Origin: Microglena sp. YARC
Taxonomy: Eukaryota > Chlorophyta > Chlorophyceae > Chlamydomonadales > Chlamydomonadaceae
Assembly: GCA_022414725.1 (NCBI GenBank)
Contig: CM039462.1
Location: 95,996,695 to 96,060,694, forward strand
Reading direction: 5' to 3'
DNA: 64,000 nucleotides
The notes under the pieces are model-generated. The model ran no database searches, had not been told where the DNA came from, and saw only the letters and a list, made by a program, of their open reading frames with translations. Every line of letters starts with the position of its first letter. Within the stretch, counting starts at the first letter, position 1. Both the position numbers and the translations under genes were made by a program. Shown in pieces: positions 19,475 through 30,800 of this stretch.

Positions 19475-19899
19475 TATGTGCTGGTTTGCTAAAGGAGTGA
19501 TGCCCTGATGCACTGGCCTGTTACAGGAGTGATGCCCTGCAGTGTTTTAATCTTAGATCAGCAAGACCTTCGGGTGCATGCCTTTCCTTCTTTTTCTGTG
19601 TTGCTCTTGGAGGTTACAGTGGTGTTTTATTGGTTGGGGAGAAACAGTGTTGCTTGGAGGTGGGGGTGGTGTTCGGAAGGCCCTTTGTCCTTTGTCCTCC
19701 TAGTAATTAGTTTGTGTCCCTCGGTCTTTTGTCCCCTAGTCTTTTCGTCTTTTGTCTTCGGATCTTTTGTCTTAGCGGACTTTTGGTCCATGTCCTCTAA
19801 TCTTCTTCTTTGGTTTTTCTTTCTCGGTCACATAGGGCTAGGTTTTATCAGATGTTCCCTTTCCTGGTTCCTCCCTATGTAAAAAAAAAAAAAAAAAAA
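19475..19899 (+). mobile_element. Tail-B retrocopy, plus strand
   Basis: Begins at TATGTGCTGGTTTGC, runs through the AGTGATGCCCTGCAGTG and CCTTTGTCCTCCTAGTAATT blocks to the hairpin (ACATAGGG at about 19830, CCCTATGT at about 19873) and poly(A) 19881-19899. A CACTA-like element starts at the next base. Confidence 0.85.
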
Positions 19900-19944
19900 C
19901 ACTATGGAAACAGGTTTGGGCGTTAAACGACATAAAACGACGTT

Positions 19945-21188
19945 ATTTTATTTTATTTTTTTTTACAAAGGGGGGAACCAGGAAAAGGCGCAACTGATAA
20001 AACCTAGCCCTTTGTGACCAAGGAGAAAAGACCAAAGAAAAAGTCAAGAACGGCTAAGGGACAGCTAAGGGACGGACACCACCTGGGCGACGGAAGGGAC
20101 AAAGGAGGACGGGAACAGAAGACAAACAAACCAGAAAGGCAAGGAAGAAGCCAAAAACAGGAAGCCCAAGAGAAGGGGCTAGGACTACTAAGAAAAAAGA
20201 CCTATGAAGGGGGGGCCATAACATTGCAACCTCTAACAGTCACCGGATCAGAAGACTGAAAGAGGAGATGCAAACTAAGGAGGACTAAAAGGAAAACTAT
20301 GCAAAAAACTAAGAGAAAAGAGGGGGGAGGGAGGGGGGGGGGGGGGGGGGACTAAGGAGGCAAATGAGGAGGAAACTAAGGAGGCAACTAAGGGTGGAAA
20401 CTGAACTAGGGGAAGCAAACTAAGGGAGAAACTGCAAAAACAAGCCAAAAGCAAGGAGGCAACCAGAAAAGAAGAAAGACAACTGGAAGCAAAGCGAAAA
20501 CCTAAAAGACTGGTCTGGGCAGGTAAACAACAGGAATGAAGACAGAGACAGTATCAAGATCTAGATCTTGATCTGGATCTTAGCGCAGATCTGGACCTTG
20601 ATCTTGGTCCAGATCTAGCCCCAGATCTGGAACGTTGTCGAGTTGTGCTGGTAGGCTGCAGCCTTGCAAAGGGCAGTGTCTGCACCGAACGGCACGCCCA
20701 GCAATCTGTGAGGTGTGTCTGGGGGATGAGAGTGGTAACCAGTCAAGTGATGGGTGCCAAGGGCGGGGTATGTCTGGGGGAAGTTCAAGAAGCAGAAGAC
20801 GGGTCTTGGGAACAGACTGGGCGGGTAAGCCAGCCAAATTGGCTACGACGTATGTCTCCTTGATGATAGGCCCATCTGTGGCTGGGTTGAGGACAAAGTG
20901 CTTGCCATCGTCAGCAAACGAGAGGGTGGCAGGGGCCAACTATCCTGAGGGAAGACGGAAGGATTGCAGAGTTCCACAAGATCTCAGTTGGTTATTGTAG
21001 GTGATGAAGGGCTCAAAGATAATGACCCATTGATTACAGCTCAAGGCCCCACCCTGAGGGAAGCCGGAAGTGTTGGGGAAGGAGGTAGTGAAGAAACCGT
21101 TGAGACGCACTCGCGTAGAGCTGCCATTCATGAGGATATCGCACCGGCGCGTGATGCCCGCACTATTGAATCCCATGGCTGACATTGA
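19945..21188 (-). mobile_element. LINE A copy with internal deletion joining RT to 3' UTR
   Basis: Poly(T) (about 19945-19964), 3' UTR with G run (20332-20350) and the end of the acidic-tail repeat to 20640. There it jumps directly to the RT region (20641-21188; minus-strand encodes the G-F-P-Q-G-G and F-A-D-D blocks). About 2 kb present in full copies is missing. Both parents carry AGCACA at the joint. Confidence 0.85.
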
Positions 21189-21441
21189 CATTAAAGCGAG
21201 TTAAATACAAGTTAAGCAGGTTAAACCAAGTTAGCTTAAATTATCAAACGTTATTCTCCCTCCACGACACCTCAAAAGGGTCAAACTCCTCGACCCCACC
21301 CCTAGATAAGCGTTAACACAGGTTAAAACCAGTTATCTTACTTTATGTTGCGTCTTGCATCGCGATATGCCATAACGCGACATTCCTATGCAGGATCACA
21401 AGGGAAAGCCACTGCCAGCCTTGGATTTCCCCGTCAGAATT

Positions 21442-21541
21442 GCAGGCAGACGACAGACTTCACCCCGGCTCATCCCGACTTATCATCCCGCGCAGGCAGA
21501 CGACAGACTTCATCCCGGCTTATCCCGACTTATCTTCCCGC
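21442..21541 (+). repeat. 50-bp tandem duplication
   Basis: GCAGGCAGACGACAGACTTC and the next 30 bases occur twice in direct tandem (21442-21491, 21492-21541) with four or five differences. It lies in the CACTA-like element interior. The segment after it (GCGCATGCTGT... to GAGCTCGCT..., 21540-21665) recurs in diverged form at 22380-22470. Confidence 0.8.
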
Positions 21542-21754
21542 GCATGCTGTAAATCGCTGGCTTCGTCACACAAATCCGCTAAATTAAGATCCGCGGAGCA
21601 TCAGAATCAGCGAGCAGCCAAGCAGGGAGCTATATGGAATGCTTACCATGGAGGAGCTCGCTTTCACCATGTGTGCCGCCGTTTGTGCAAGCCGCAGTTA
21701 GGGCGCAGTAAACTTTACCCCACCTATCGTACGTGCACAAACTCAATTAGTTAG

Positions 21755-22342
21755 TTTTTTTTTTTTTTTTTTTTTTTTACAAAGGGGGGAACCAGGAAAA
21801 GGCGTAACTGATAAAACCTAGCCCTTTGTGACCAAGGAGAAAAGACCAAAGAAAAAGTCAAGAACGGCTAAGGGACAGCTAAGGGACGGACACCACCTGG
21901 GCAACGTAAGGGACAAAGGAGGACGGGAACAGAAGACAAACAAACCAGAGAGGCAAGGAAGAAGCCAAAAACAGGAAGCCCAAGAGAAGGGGCTAGGACT
22001 ACTAAGAAAAAAGACCTATGAAGGGGGGGGGGCAAAACATTGCAACCTCTAACAGTCACCGGATCAGAAGACTGAAAGAGGAGATGCAAACTAAGGAGGA
22101 CTAAAAGGAAAACTATGCCAAGAAACTAAGAGAAAAAGGGGGGAGGGAGGGGGGGGGGGGGGGGGGGGACTAAGGAGGCAACTGAGGGGGAAACTAAGGA
22201 GGCAACTAAGGGTGGAAACTGAACTAGGGGAAGCAAACTAAGGGAGAAACTGCAAAAACAAGCCAAAAGCAGGGAGGCAACCAGAAAAGAAGAAAGACAA
22301 CTGGAAGCAAAGCGAAAACCTAAAAGACTGGTCTTGGCAGGT
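21755..22342 (-). mobile_element. Tail-A retrocopy inside the CACTA-like element
   Basis: Poly(T) 21755-21778, intact hairpin and nearly complete 3' UTR with a G run (22149-22168), truncated just before the acidic-tail repeat at GACTGGTCTTGGCAGGT. Confidence 0.9.
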
Positions 22343-22620
22343 CTAGTTGCTGGAGCGCAGCGTCCTTAGGTAGCATTTCCGGGCGCATGCTGTCTAGCGC
22401 TGGCTTCAACTCACAAAACATACTTGCGTGTACTGCAAGCATCACTGCTTACCCTGGAGCTCGCTCGCAAGAGCAGCTACCGCAAATTATAAATGCTCGT
22501 ATGCTTGTTGACTCGTGAGCGCTTCGCCCACAGCGCTCAAAAACATAACGGCCTTTCTAGTTAGTCGCAATGCCATGAAAGAAAGGAAGCAGGGATACCG
22601 GGGAGCGTTCCAGGAAGTAC

Positions 22621-22633
22621 GAGAGAAAGAGAG

Positions 22634-22672
<39 letters not shown>
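22621..22672 (+). repeat. (GA)n microsatellite
   Basis: AGAGAGAGA run with few interruptions, followed by ACATGTACATGTACATATAC, a small palindromic TACATG repeat. It lies within the right part of the CACTA-like element. Confidence 0.95.
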
Positions 22673-22675
<3 letters not shown>

Positions 22676-23182
22676 GTACATGTACATATACATCTTTCAA
22701 ATTCAAAATCCTCTCGTGCTCACCTGCTCCTTGCCAATAAATCTAGCGGCTGCCAGTCTTTGCACACATTTCGACCAGCCAACGAACTCAGGCTCCTCAG
22801 TCCGAACTTCAAAGATGCTTCGCGCTAACGGTACCGCCCTCAAAACCAGAGGTTGTTGTTCGTTGACGCCATGCATTGATTTTATCGCGCTGACCCTTGC
22901 ACCTAGCGCCATTGCGTCAGTGGCGCCAGTCCAGCTCTCTTAGCTAACCTAACCATCCCACCTTCCGCAGCCTCAAAGTACTGCGAGTCCCCGTATTGGA
23001 TGAAGCATTGTCCTCCTGATATCCAGGTAGGTGTTCACTTAACGTGACTTAACTCAACTTAACTTGTCCACACGTTAATCAACGTTAATATAACGTCAAA
23101 TGTCGTCCGTTAACTCTGTGTCAATAACGTGCATAGTTAACTCTTTTAACTCCCTTTAACGTCCAACACTGTTTCCATAGTG

Positions 23183-23297
23183 AGAGCCCTTCAACTTTAT
23201 AAAACAGAGGCAGGTCTTGGTGTGCGTGCCCTCACTACTCACTGAGTACACTCAAATCACGGCCGCAGCCCTCACACAAGACATGAACGACCAGGGC
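23183..23297 (+). pseudogene. LINE C fragment between two insertions
   Basis: 115 bp between the CACTA-like element and the Gypsy LTR. The plus strand encodes R-A-L-Q-L-Y-K-T-E-A-G-L-G-V-R-A-L, the G-G-L-G-V block that follows the RT in L1-type ORF2 proteins, which agrees with the LINE C RT at 18702-19474 being upstream. Confidence 0.65.
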
Positions 23298-23645
23298 TGT
23301 AACGGTACAGAACCCTTCATGGGTATTCTGGTCCGTTAAGCGAGGCATATGGATACTTGGTACCCGTAAGCCACGTTACGAACGCACGTGAGACAGTACC
23401 ATACCTATGTACTGCCCCATCGCTCTCACCGCGCACGGCAAACACAAAGACTACGAGTTACTCTGGACGAACCCTTCTACTACACCCACGAAGACGTTCA
23501 TCCACGAGCTGCTCTACATCCCCTCTTAGGTAACCTCTAAACCTGTTCTGCTACGCATATTAACATACACGTAATCCTAACCTTCACGTTACGCGCTTCC
23601 TAGACCAACCCCTCAAGCTGCTAGTAAGCATCCTAAGCTGTTACA
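23298..23645 (+). repeat. Gypsy 5' LTR
   Basis: 348 bp, TGTAACGGTACAGAACCC to AAGCTGTTACA; the terminal TGTAAC/GTTACA is a perfect inverted pair. It agrees with the 3' LTR over its full length apart from scattered substitutions and small indels. The sequence after it (CCGGTTCTAGAGCTGG) would be the primer-binding region, but I cannot match it to a tRNA end. Confidence 0.9.
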
Positions 23646-24080
23646 CCGGTTCTAGAGCTGGTTTCGGTCCATTTGGACCTAACGCATACGCATACGCACG
23701 ATTTTCTTCGAGTGTTGCGCAACCCTCGACCCACCAGTATGTTTCAGGCGGCTTTTCTGTACTTGCTCAACTCCCTGGTAGCATTACTGCATTGTACCCG
23801 GACGCCGCGCGGTGCTGCACTGGATTACTGGCTCGCATTGGCGTCAGAGTGAGTTTTCTCTGTTCTGCATTGTTAGCCCTCCTGTCCAGCCCACATTGCA
23901 TGGCCTACGACCTCGATCTTACACGCCACGTTCTGACCTTTTGGTATACGCTTAATTAGCGCAATTCTTGTGCGCGGTTTTACTCTTACAGTCCATCAAG
24001 GAGCAGAGGCTTCGGGTCAGCATTGACTGTACTTGCGAGTAATTTTGTACTTCGCTTTGTCATCCTGCCTCCATGGTGCC
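23646..24080 (+). other. Gypsy leader region
   Basis: Untranslated-like sequence downstream of the 5' LTR, continuing at 24471 after a tail-B insertion. No frame of note. Confidence 0.5.
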
Positions 24081-24470
24081 TTTTTTTTTTTACATAGGGA
24101 GGAACCAGGAAAGGGAACATCTGATAAAACCTAGCCCTATGTGACCAAGGAAGAAAACCAAAGAAGAAGACTAAAGAAGTGGGAGCAAAAGTCCGTTAAG
24201 ACAAATGATCCGAAGACAAAAGACAAAAAGACTAGGGGACAAAAGAACAAGGGACACAAACTAGTTACTAGGAGGACAAAGGACAAAGGGCCTTCCGAGC
24301 ACCACCCACACCTCCAAGCAACACAGTTCCTCCCCAACCAACAAAACACCACAGCATCCTCCAAGAGCAACACAGAAAAAGAAGGAAAGGCATACACCCG
24401 AAGGTCTTGCTGATCTAAGATTAAAAAACTGAAGGCCTCACTCCTGTAACAGGCCAGGGCATCAGGGCAT
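24081..24470 (-). mobile_element. Tail-B retrocopy in the Gypsy leader
   Basis: Short poly(T) (24081-24091), hairpin arms ACATAGGG / CCCTATGT intact, body to GTAACAGGCCAGGGCATCAGG. More diverged in the body than the copies at 12000 and 19500. Confidence 0.85.
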
Positions 24471-24769
24471 GCTTGATTGTTTGTGCACTTTCCTATCGCC
24501 CTGCTTTCTCTGCTCGCACTCGGTAACGACCCTGTCTGTGTCGCTGTAGAATTTGGTTTGTCCGGCCTGTCCTTGCCTGCCTTAGTTGGATTGGTCTTTC
24601 CTCAACGAATTCTGGACGAACGCCTCATACAGTTTCAATTGAGGCCATAAACAGCTCGTCACGCTTGCAAAATTTGCACCTCGTCTTGATATTTGGTTAA
24701 GTAGCCTCCTTGAGTTGCGAGTAATTCACTCTAAGTGCATTCAACCTTGGTCGCCCATCCAGCATACCT

Positions 24770-25071
24770 ATGTCTTGTCCTATTGCTGACCTCTGTGGTT
24801 GCGTACGCAGAATGACCTCCCACCGTCTGACCAATGCGGCAAACGACGCGGCTGCCAATCAGCCTACGGCGTCTGCGGTTGGACACAACCGCAGCACGTC
24901 CTTGACTTCAGCAATGACGAACGAGAGAACTCTGTTCTCGACCATGTGCAATGCCGGTCTCCATTGGGGTCCGTCAGGCTGTGTCTGGCGCGATTTGGCA
25001 ACCCTTGGATGGACAGCATGGCTCAAATGCGCAAGGCATCGCCCGCGCCGAGAGGCCGGTCCGATGGCCAC
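24770..25071 (+). pseudogene. Gypsy gag-like N-terminal segment
   Basis: Open frames run through this part (for example R-M-T-S-H-R-L-T-N-A-A-N-D-A-A). Position after leader and before the other gag-like blocks suggests the Gag N-terminus. I see no conserved motif. It runs into a 40-bp minisatellite that would disrupt any single frame. Confidence 0.4.
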
Positions 25072-25318
25072 CGACGCCAGGACCTTCAGGCCTGAGGTAT
25101 GGCATTTTGCCTCGACGCCAGGACCTTCGGGCCTGAGTTTGGCATTCTGCCCCGACGCCAGGATCTTGGGGCCTGAGTATGGCATTCTGCCCCGACGCCA
25201 GGACCTTCGGGCCTGAGTATGGCATTCTGCCCCGACGCTAGGACCTTCGGGCCTGAGTATGGCATTCTGCCCCGACGCCAGGACCTTTGGGCCTGAGGGA
25301 TGGCGTTCTGCCCCCGAC
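25072..25318 (+). repeat. 40-bp tandem repeat, six copies
   Basis: Unit CGACGCCAGGACCTTCGGGC followed by CTGAGTATGGCATTCTGCCC. Starts at about 25072, 25113, 25153, 25193, 25233 and 25273. A 40-bp unit is not a multiple of three, so each unit changes frame; three copies restore it. Followed by an 18-20 A run (25327-25344). Confidence 0.9.
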
Positions 25319-25344
25319 AGGCCAAGGAAAAAAAAAAAAAAAAA

Positions 25345-26637
25345 GGAGCCCCCGACGTATGAGAATGATTTCTCATAGAGCGACGGGCTACTGCAGCCCG
25401 ATTGACTCTGCCGGCGGGCCGCGTGCCCTACGATTTTGGTGGTGAAACCGATACAACTCCATTCGAGAAAAGGCCTTGCTTTTGACCCACATCTCCGCAA
25501 AATATGTTGAGTTCTGTGGCGGGCGACCTGCAGGGCTTAGCCTTACACCCGCACACGTTTCTTTTTCTGACAAACTCAGCACAAGTTGCTACACGTGTCA
25601 CCCAATCAGGCACAGCACTCAGCAGTGTCCGACGAGGGTCCGACGTTCTGTCGCAGTCGACAAGTTCCGACCTGGCCATATTCCGACAGTTTCAACAACT
25701 TGACAGATTTTGCCAGGTCATGGCCCGCCATAGCCGCGCAATTCCACGCAAATGCTTCTAATCATTTCGCGACCCGAGAGCACGCCATATCACAACATAT
25801 TACGATGGAACATCAGATTCCAACAGATCGTCCCAGGCCACCTGGCCCTCGTGTTCCGACGGATCAGGCACCGTCGTCAGACAGTCGGCGGCGCCCACCT
25901 CCGACAAACGACCGGTCGTATCACACGACAGAGGAACCGATACAGTCACGACTGTTGTGCCGATGCAGTCACCTGTGGCAGACATCCATAACGATCACGT
26001 CCGACCGCGTGGGTTAAATACCCCGCCACGCACGGATACTCCTGGCCGACCGCCTACCCACGCTATAGAGGACCGACAACACGTTTCGGGATTCGCAAAG
26101 CGGATCACCGAAATTCACAAAGAGTTGCGACTCCTTGACGAGAATAGGGTAGACAATGGCACACGCGCAAAAGCCGCGACGGTGGGTCATTGCGTAAGAC
26201 GCTGTCCTCGAAGTCCAATTCGCATAATACCCTATTTCTCATCCAAATTTAGCGGTCCTCTACGTATCCCCTTTCACGAATCGTGGGCCTAGAGCAACGT
26301 AAACGATTGGGGTAGGATAGTATCGTGACGTGGGTCAAGACGCTATTAACGCCCGAAATATTTCGGAATTATCCCCACATGTACCATCCCATGTGTTCGA
26401 CATGTTTCGTAATGTAATATTTTTGACATATTTTTGGAAACGCACGTCGCTCTTACCTGACTACACAGAGGTGGCATGCGCCAACACACTTGCTCCCTGC
26501 AGGATTACTTCTATAAAATCAAGCCGGAGTTTCGCAAGGTCCCCGACCTGACAACCCACAAGCGGCTGAATTTCTTCGCATGGGCTTGTCCGACGATCTC
26601 TGGGCTCTTACGCCCGACGGGAATCGGGAACGTTGTC
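25345..26637 (+). pseudogene. Gypsy gag-like region, first copy
   Basis: Overlapping open frames, Gln/Arg/Thr/Pro-rich, with no single long frame. Near 26430-26630 the shifted frames give P-D-Y-T, then M-G-L-S-D-D-L-W, which resembles P-D-Y-T and T-G-L-M-D-D-L-R in the second gag-like copy at 31110-31240. That makes this a capsid-like region of a Gypsy Gag. It is split by the tail-B insertion at 26639. Confidence 0.5.
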
Positions 26638-26638
26638 T

Positions 26639-26823
26639 TTTTTTTTTTTTTTTTTACATAGGGAGGAACCAGGAAAGGGAACATCTGATAAAACCTAGCC
26701 CTATGTGACCAAGGAAGAAAAACCAAAGAAGAAGACTAGAAGACATGCACCAAAAGTCCGCTAAGACAAAAGATCCAAGACAAAAGACGAAAAGACTAGG
26801 GGACAAAAGAACGAGGGACACAA
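26639..26823 (-). mobile_element. Tail-B retrocopy with 5-bp target duplication
   Basis: Poly(T), intact hairpin and about 110 bp of body. TGTCT stands on both sides (26634-26638 and 26824-26828), a plausible short target duplication. Same orientation as the copy at 24081. Confidence 0.85.
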
Positions 26824-27832
26824 TGTCTGACACGATGGAATATTGGTTCCACTACCTGCAGTGGGACGAGGCAAGACAGAACGCCGTCGCAAAAGGCAAT
26901 GCCTTGACGGACCAAAGCGACAGTCAGGAAAAAGGGGGATGCATAAATCGAAGATCATGTTAACCCCCTCCGACTTTGATTCTTTCTCTTCGCCGAGCAT
27001 GAACCATCGACGCTGTCGAAGAGTTAAACTCTAGTCGACAAAGAGCCCCAAGCTGAAGGATGTCGGAGAGTTGCACTCTCATCCGACAATTGCCCAAGCT
27101 TTCGGCCAACGGTAGTAGGACCCCGGCTGGCCCTTTCGGGGGACAGAACACAGGCCGAGGGGGTAGACGACGTAGCGGATCGCAACGACCGCAGACTTTC
27201 AAGCAGAGTGGATCGCCAGGGTCGCTGGTCCTCAGCTTGCAAGGTGCGAGTCGACGTAACAAAGGCAGTCTACTTCGGCCCCGATCCTAAGGCGAACAGC
27301 CCCAATCCGATGGGAAACCGTTGGAAACAAAACTGGTGGTACCAAACGCCATTGTTTCCACCCTACTACATATACGAAGGATCGATACAGGTAGTCTTGA
27401 TCTCACTGCAATTGTTTTACCGCAATCATCCAACCCTCTTCCACGATATACCGAGCCCTACGGTGTCCGATAAATATAAAATATCTGGCACGGGTCGGAG
27501 CGACACGTTCATACCGAGGTCTTTCCTATACGAAAGGCCGACACGTGGTTGGAGCCAATAACGTTCTCCATTATAAGCAGTTGGACGAGGCACGACAAAG
27601 CACCAGAGCAATACTTGACGGGTATTACGGGATAATTGCTCTAAGGCTGCAACGAGTTCTACCCGTGCAGTCAAATTACATTTATTTGCGCATCGGGCGC
27701 TCCCTCTGATTCTTTTTTTTCATAGCTGATCTATGGAGTGGCTCGACAGAAATTCTGATCGGTGCTCCATCAAGGGCGTTAAGTAATAGCTCTCATACGA
27801 ACGAGTAGCCCATTGATGCGCTCAAGTAGTCG
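26824..27832 (+). pseudogene. Gypsy gag-like sequence, partly duplicated
   Basis: Contains Y-L-Q-W-D-E-A-R-Q (about 26855-26880) and a second, diverged L-D-E-A-R-Q-S at about 27570-27590, plus a block CAAGCAGAGTGGATCGCCAG (27200) that recurs at 31713. Block order (capsid-like, basic region, capsid-like again) shows that gag segments are repeated here. CCATTGATGCGCTCAAGTAG at 27812 matches 31608. None is an intact gene. Confidence 0.45.
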
Positions 27833-30800
27833 CATGCCCATGGCTCTCACGCAGCTCCAAGGCTCTCACGCAATCTCAATGTTATTGGAAGGGCGCATGT
27901 TGCTATGCAATGCTTGGCTTCCAAGTTCATCTTCCAGGCTAACTTTGCATCACCACCAGCGCCTCTCCGCCAGCAGTTGCAACCTTCTCTCAATGCCTTT
28001 GTTGCAACCTCTAGCCTGCAGGAGGAGGAATCATCACGTCCAGGACACCTCTTCCCCCGCTTCGGGACAGCCGTCCTTCCTTTTCATCGAGGAGGGCTTG
28101 CTGTTACCCATCTTGCTTCCCACTCGGCTGCTATGCTGGCCAAGACCACATGGCTCCTCTTCAGTTACACAGGTCACCCCTGGCAGCAGCTCTACCGTCA
28201 CGAGATTTCTCGGGCTGTGCGCCTTCCTCCAGGTCAGGCAAGTGGATACCCATGCCCTGGTTACCGCCCCGTCTTCTGTGGACATCGCCTCAATCACCAC
28301 CAACTTGGCCCGGGAAAGTGCAGAGGCTTTTCTCTCTTGCTGAAACATTCGTAGAATTATCGCTCCGCCCATGCAGTGCCCCCAATCCATCCTACTGGAA
28401 ACCACCTTCAACAACACCCCCTCCTTTTCCGTCCATGCCCATCACCTCAAACCAAGTGCTCTCCTCCCAAGCACTCTCGTGGCACCTGTCTCAAGGACAT
28501 CCGCTCAGCTCATCAACAACGAGCTCACCTCCCTCCGCTGCTGTCCAAGACCTTGACTTCATCCTCTCCTCTCTGCCAGACCCCTGGCGGATGCTGTCCT
28601 CCTTCCTGAACTTCCACCTCCCAAATGGAAGCTCTTTCCCGCTGTGGCCCCCTGCTGGTCCTCTTGCAGAGGGCCAGATCCCCTCACTGGAGAGGACCGT
28701 CTTTGGGAGGTCTGGCCTCTGGCCGGTTACACCCTCTCACCCTTCCTGCCCTTCGCCCCCCAAGGACACCCCCAAGCTGCGCTCATCACCACTAACGCAA
28801 GAAACCTCGAGAAGCATGGTTACGGGCAGACTTTGAGGAGCAGCTGATCCAGCAAGGCCTCCACCCCCACCAGAGGCAAGAGCTCTTGGAACCATGGCTT
28901 GGTTGGTCTTTGGGCCAGGACCTCCAACTGGACCCAACAACACGGGGTCTCCACCTCCATGATGATACTGAGGTGAACCTTCTTGAACTCTCTGTGCGCC
29001 AAGCACGGCAGGCCCTTCTTCACCAAACATATCATGCAAACAAAGCCCCAGTTCCCACCATTTTGTGCCAGGTTATACGAGGAACGTGCTGCTTGGCCCA
29101 GGCTGTGGAGCATTCTACCCCCCTCCACCTTGGACACTCACCCTAGCACTAACCCTGACCTGCGAGGCCTCCGTGGTCTTGAAATCCCGATGGATTGCCT
29201 CAGCAACAGAGAGAGCGCTCGTTGTCACCCCTATTCCAGTCCCCTCCCCTGAAGACCTCCCACAGAACGCTTGGGTGGACTTACACAACGTGTCCGCCCC
29301 TCCCGTCCAGCTCCCAGCGGAGAGAACTGCTCAAAGACAAGACGAACCTCAAGTCTCCCCTCCCTCTACGTGCAGGCTTTTTGCAGGGTGTGGGTACGCC
29401 TCGCTGACAAGACTCTCCACCGTCTTATACCATCACTTGCCGGAGCTTGCTTCATGGCACCCTGGGCTGCAATGCGTTCCTTGCTCATGTACGAGGACGC
29501 TTCCAACGGGTCAACCAAGACGACCCCCCCTCCATAGTCTGCTCCAGCCCTGACTGCTTGCAGCTGCACACTACTGACAATGTCTCACGCTTTCTTGGAA
29601 TGCCCTGATTCTGCCCCTGTCATAGACTGGCTCCTTTCCACTTGGGAGACCCTCACCAGTGGGCAGCGCCTTCCTCGTTGCCCCTTCTTCCTCCTCGCTG
29701 ACGACATCACCCTTTGGCCCGGACACCCCCTCCTCCCTCTACCCTAAGGTTGTGGTCCTTCCTGCGTATAACCACCTTGGGCGCGATATGGCAGGTCCGT
29801 TCGTCCCGGGCTGACAGACTGGACCATTCTGAGCCCCTTCACCACAAGGCTATCTGCCTTGCCTTGGCCACCTTCACCAAGCCATCGCCAGGGACTGGAT
29901 GCGCACCCAGACGGATCTTCGACACCTTGATAATGGCGCCTTCTGTCAAGATTGGTGGCGTGGCCTAGATTGCTCTCTCACAGTGGCTTCCTTTGCAAGC
30001 TTATGGGCCACCCCCCGATCTTTTGCACCATGATTGGGGTCACTCCCGGTGACCAGGAGCCTGATACCCGCACCATGGAAATGACAATCCCCATGGCCTC
30101 AGCGGTCCCTACAATCCCAGACCCAATCCCAGACCCAGCCCAAGCCCTAGTTGTAGACCCTGATCTAGACCCAGATCCAGGGCTGGGTCTGGGTAAGGGT
30201 CTAGAGCAAGGTCTAGATCCGGGTAATGGGCTGGATCTGGGGCTAGATCTGGACCGCGATCAAGGTCCAGATCTGCGCTAGATCCAGATCAAGATCTAGA
30301 TCTTGATACTGTCTCTGTCTTCATTCCTGTTGTTTACCTGCCCAGACCAGTCTTTTAGGTTTTCGCTTTGCTTCCAGTTGTCTTTCTTCTTTTCTGGTTG
30401 CCTCCCTGCTTTTGGCTTGTTTTTGCAGTTTCTCCCTTAGTTTGCTTCCCCTTGTTCAGTTTCCACCCCTTAGTTGCCCTCCTTAGTTTCCCCCTCAGTT
30501 GCCTCCTTAGTCCCCCCCCCACCCACCCCACCCCTCCCCCCTTTTTTCTCTTACTTTCTTGCATAGTTTTCCTTTTAGTCCTCCTTAGTTTGCATCTCCT
30601 CTTTCAGTCTTCTGATCCGTGACTGTTAGAGGTTGCAATGTTTTGGCCCCCCCCTTCATAAATTTTTTCTTAGTAGTCCTAGCCCCTTCTCTTGGGCTTC
30701 CTGTTTTTGGCTTCTTCCTTGCCTCTCTGGTTTGTTTGTCTTCTGTTCCCGTCCTCCTTTGTCCCTTACGTCGCCCAGGTGGTGTCCGTCCCTTAGCTGT

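Larger units (their letters stand above)
19900..23182. mobile_element. CACTA-like non-autonomous DNA element with nested LINE A copies
   Basis: The left end CACTATGGAAACAGGTTTGG (19900) and the reverse complement of the right end CACTATGGAAACAGTGTTGG (23182 backwards) match at 25 of the first 28 positions. Subterminal regions (19915-19944, 21189-21345, 23035-23165) are dense in GTTAA / AACGTTA words, as subterminal repeats of CACTA (EnSpm/CMC) elements often are. After removing two LINE A insertions (about 19945-21188 and 21755-22342) about 1.4 kb remains, with no transposase. The 3-bp flanks differ (AAA left, inside a poly(A); AGA right), so the target duplication is not confirmed. LINE C coding sequence resumes right after its right end. 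Confidence 0.6.

Noticed and set aside
25072..25318. CRISPR-like array (regular 40-bp repeats)
   Set aside because: The units are head-to-tail with no unique spacers, in a eukaryotic retroelement.
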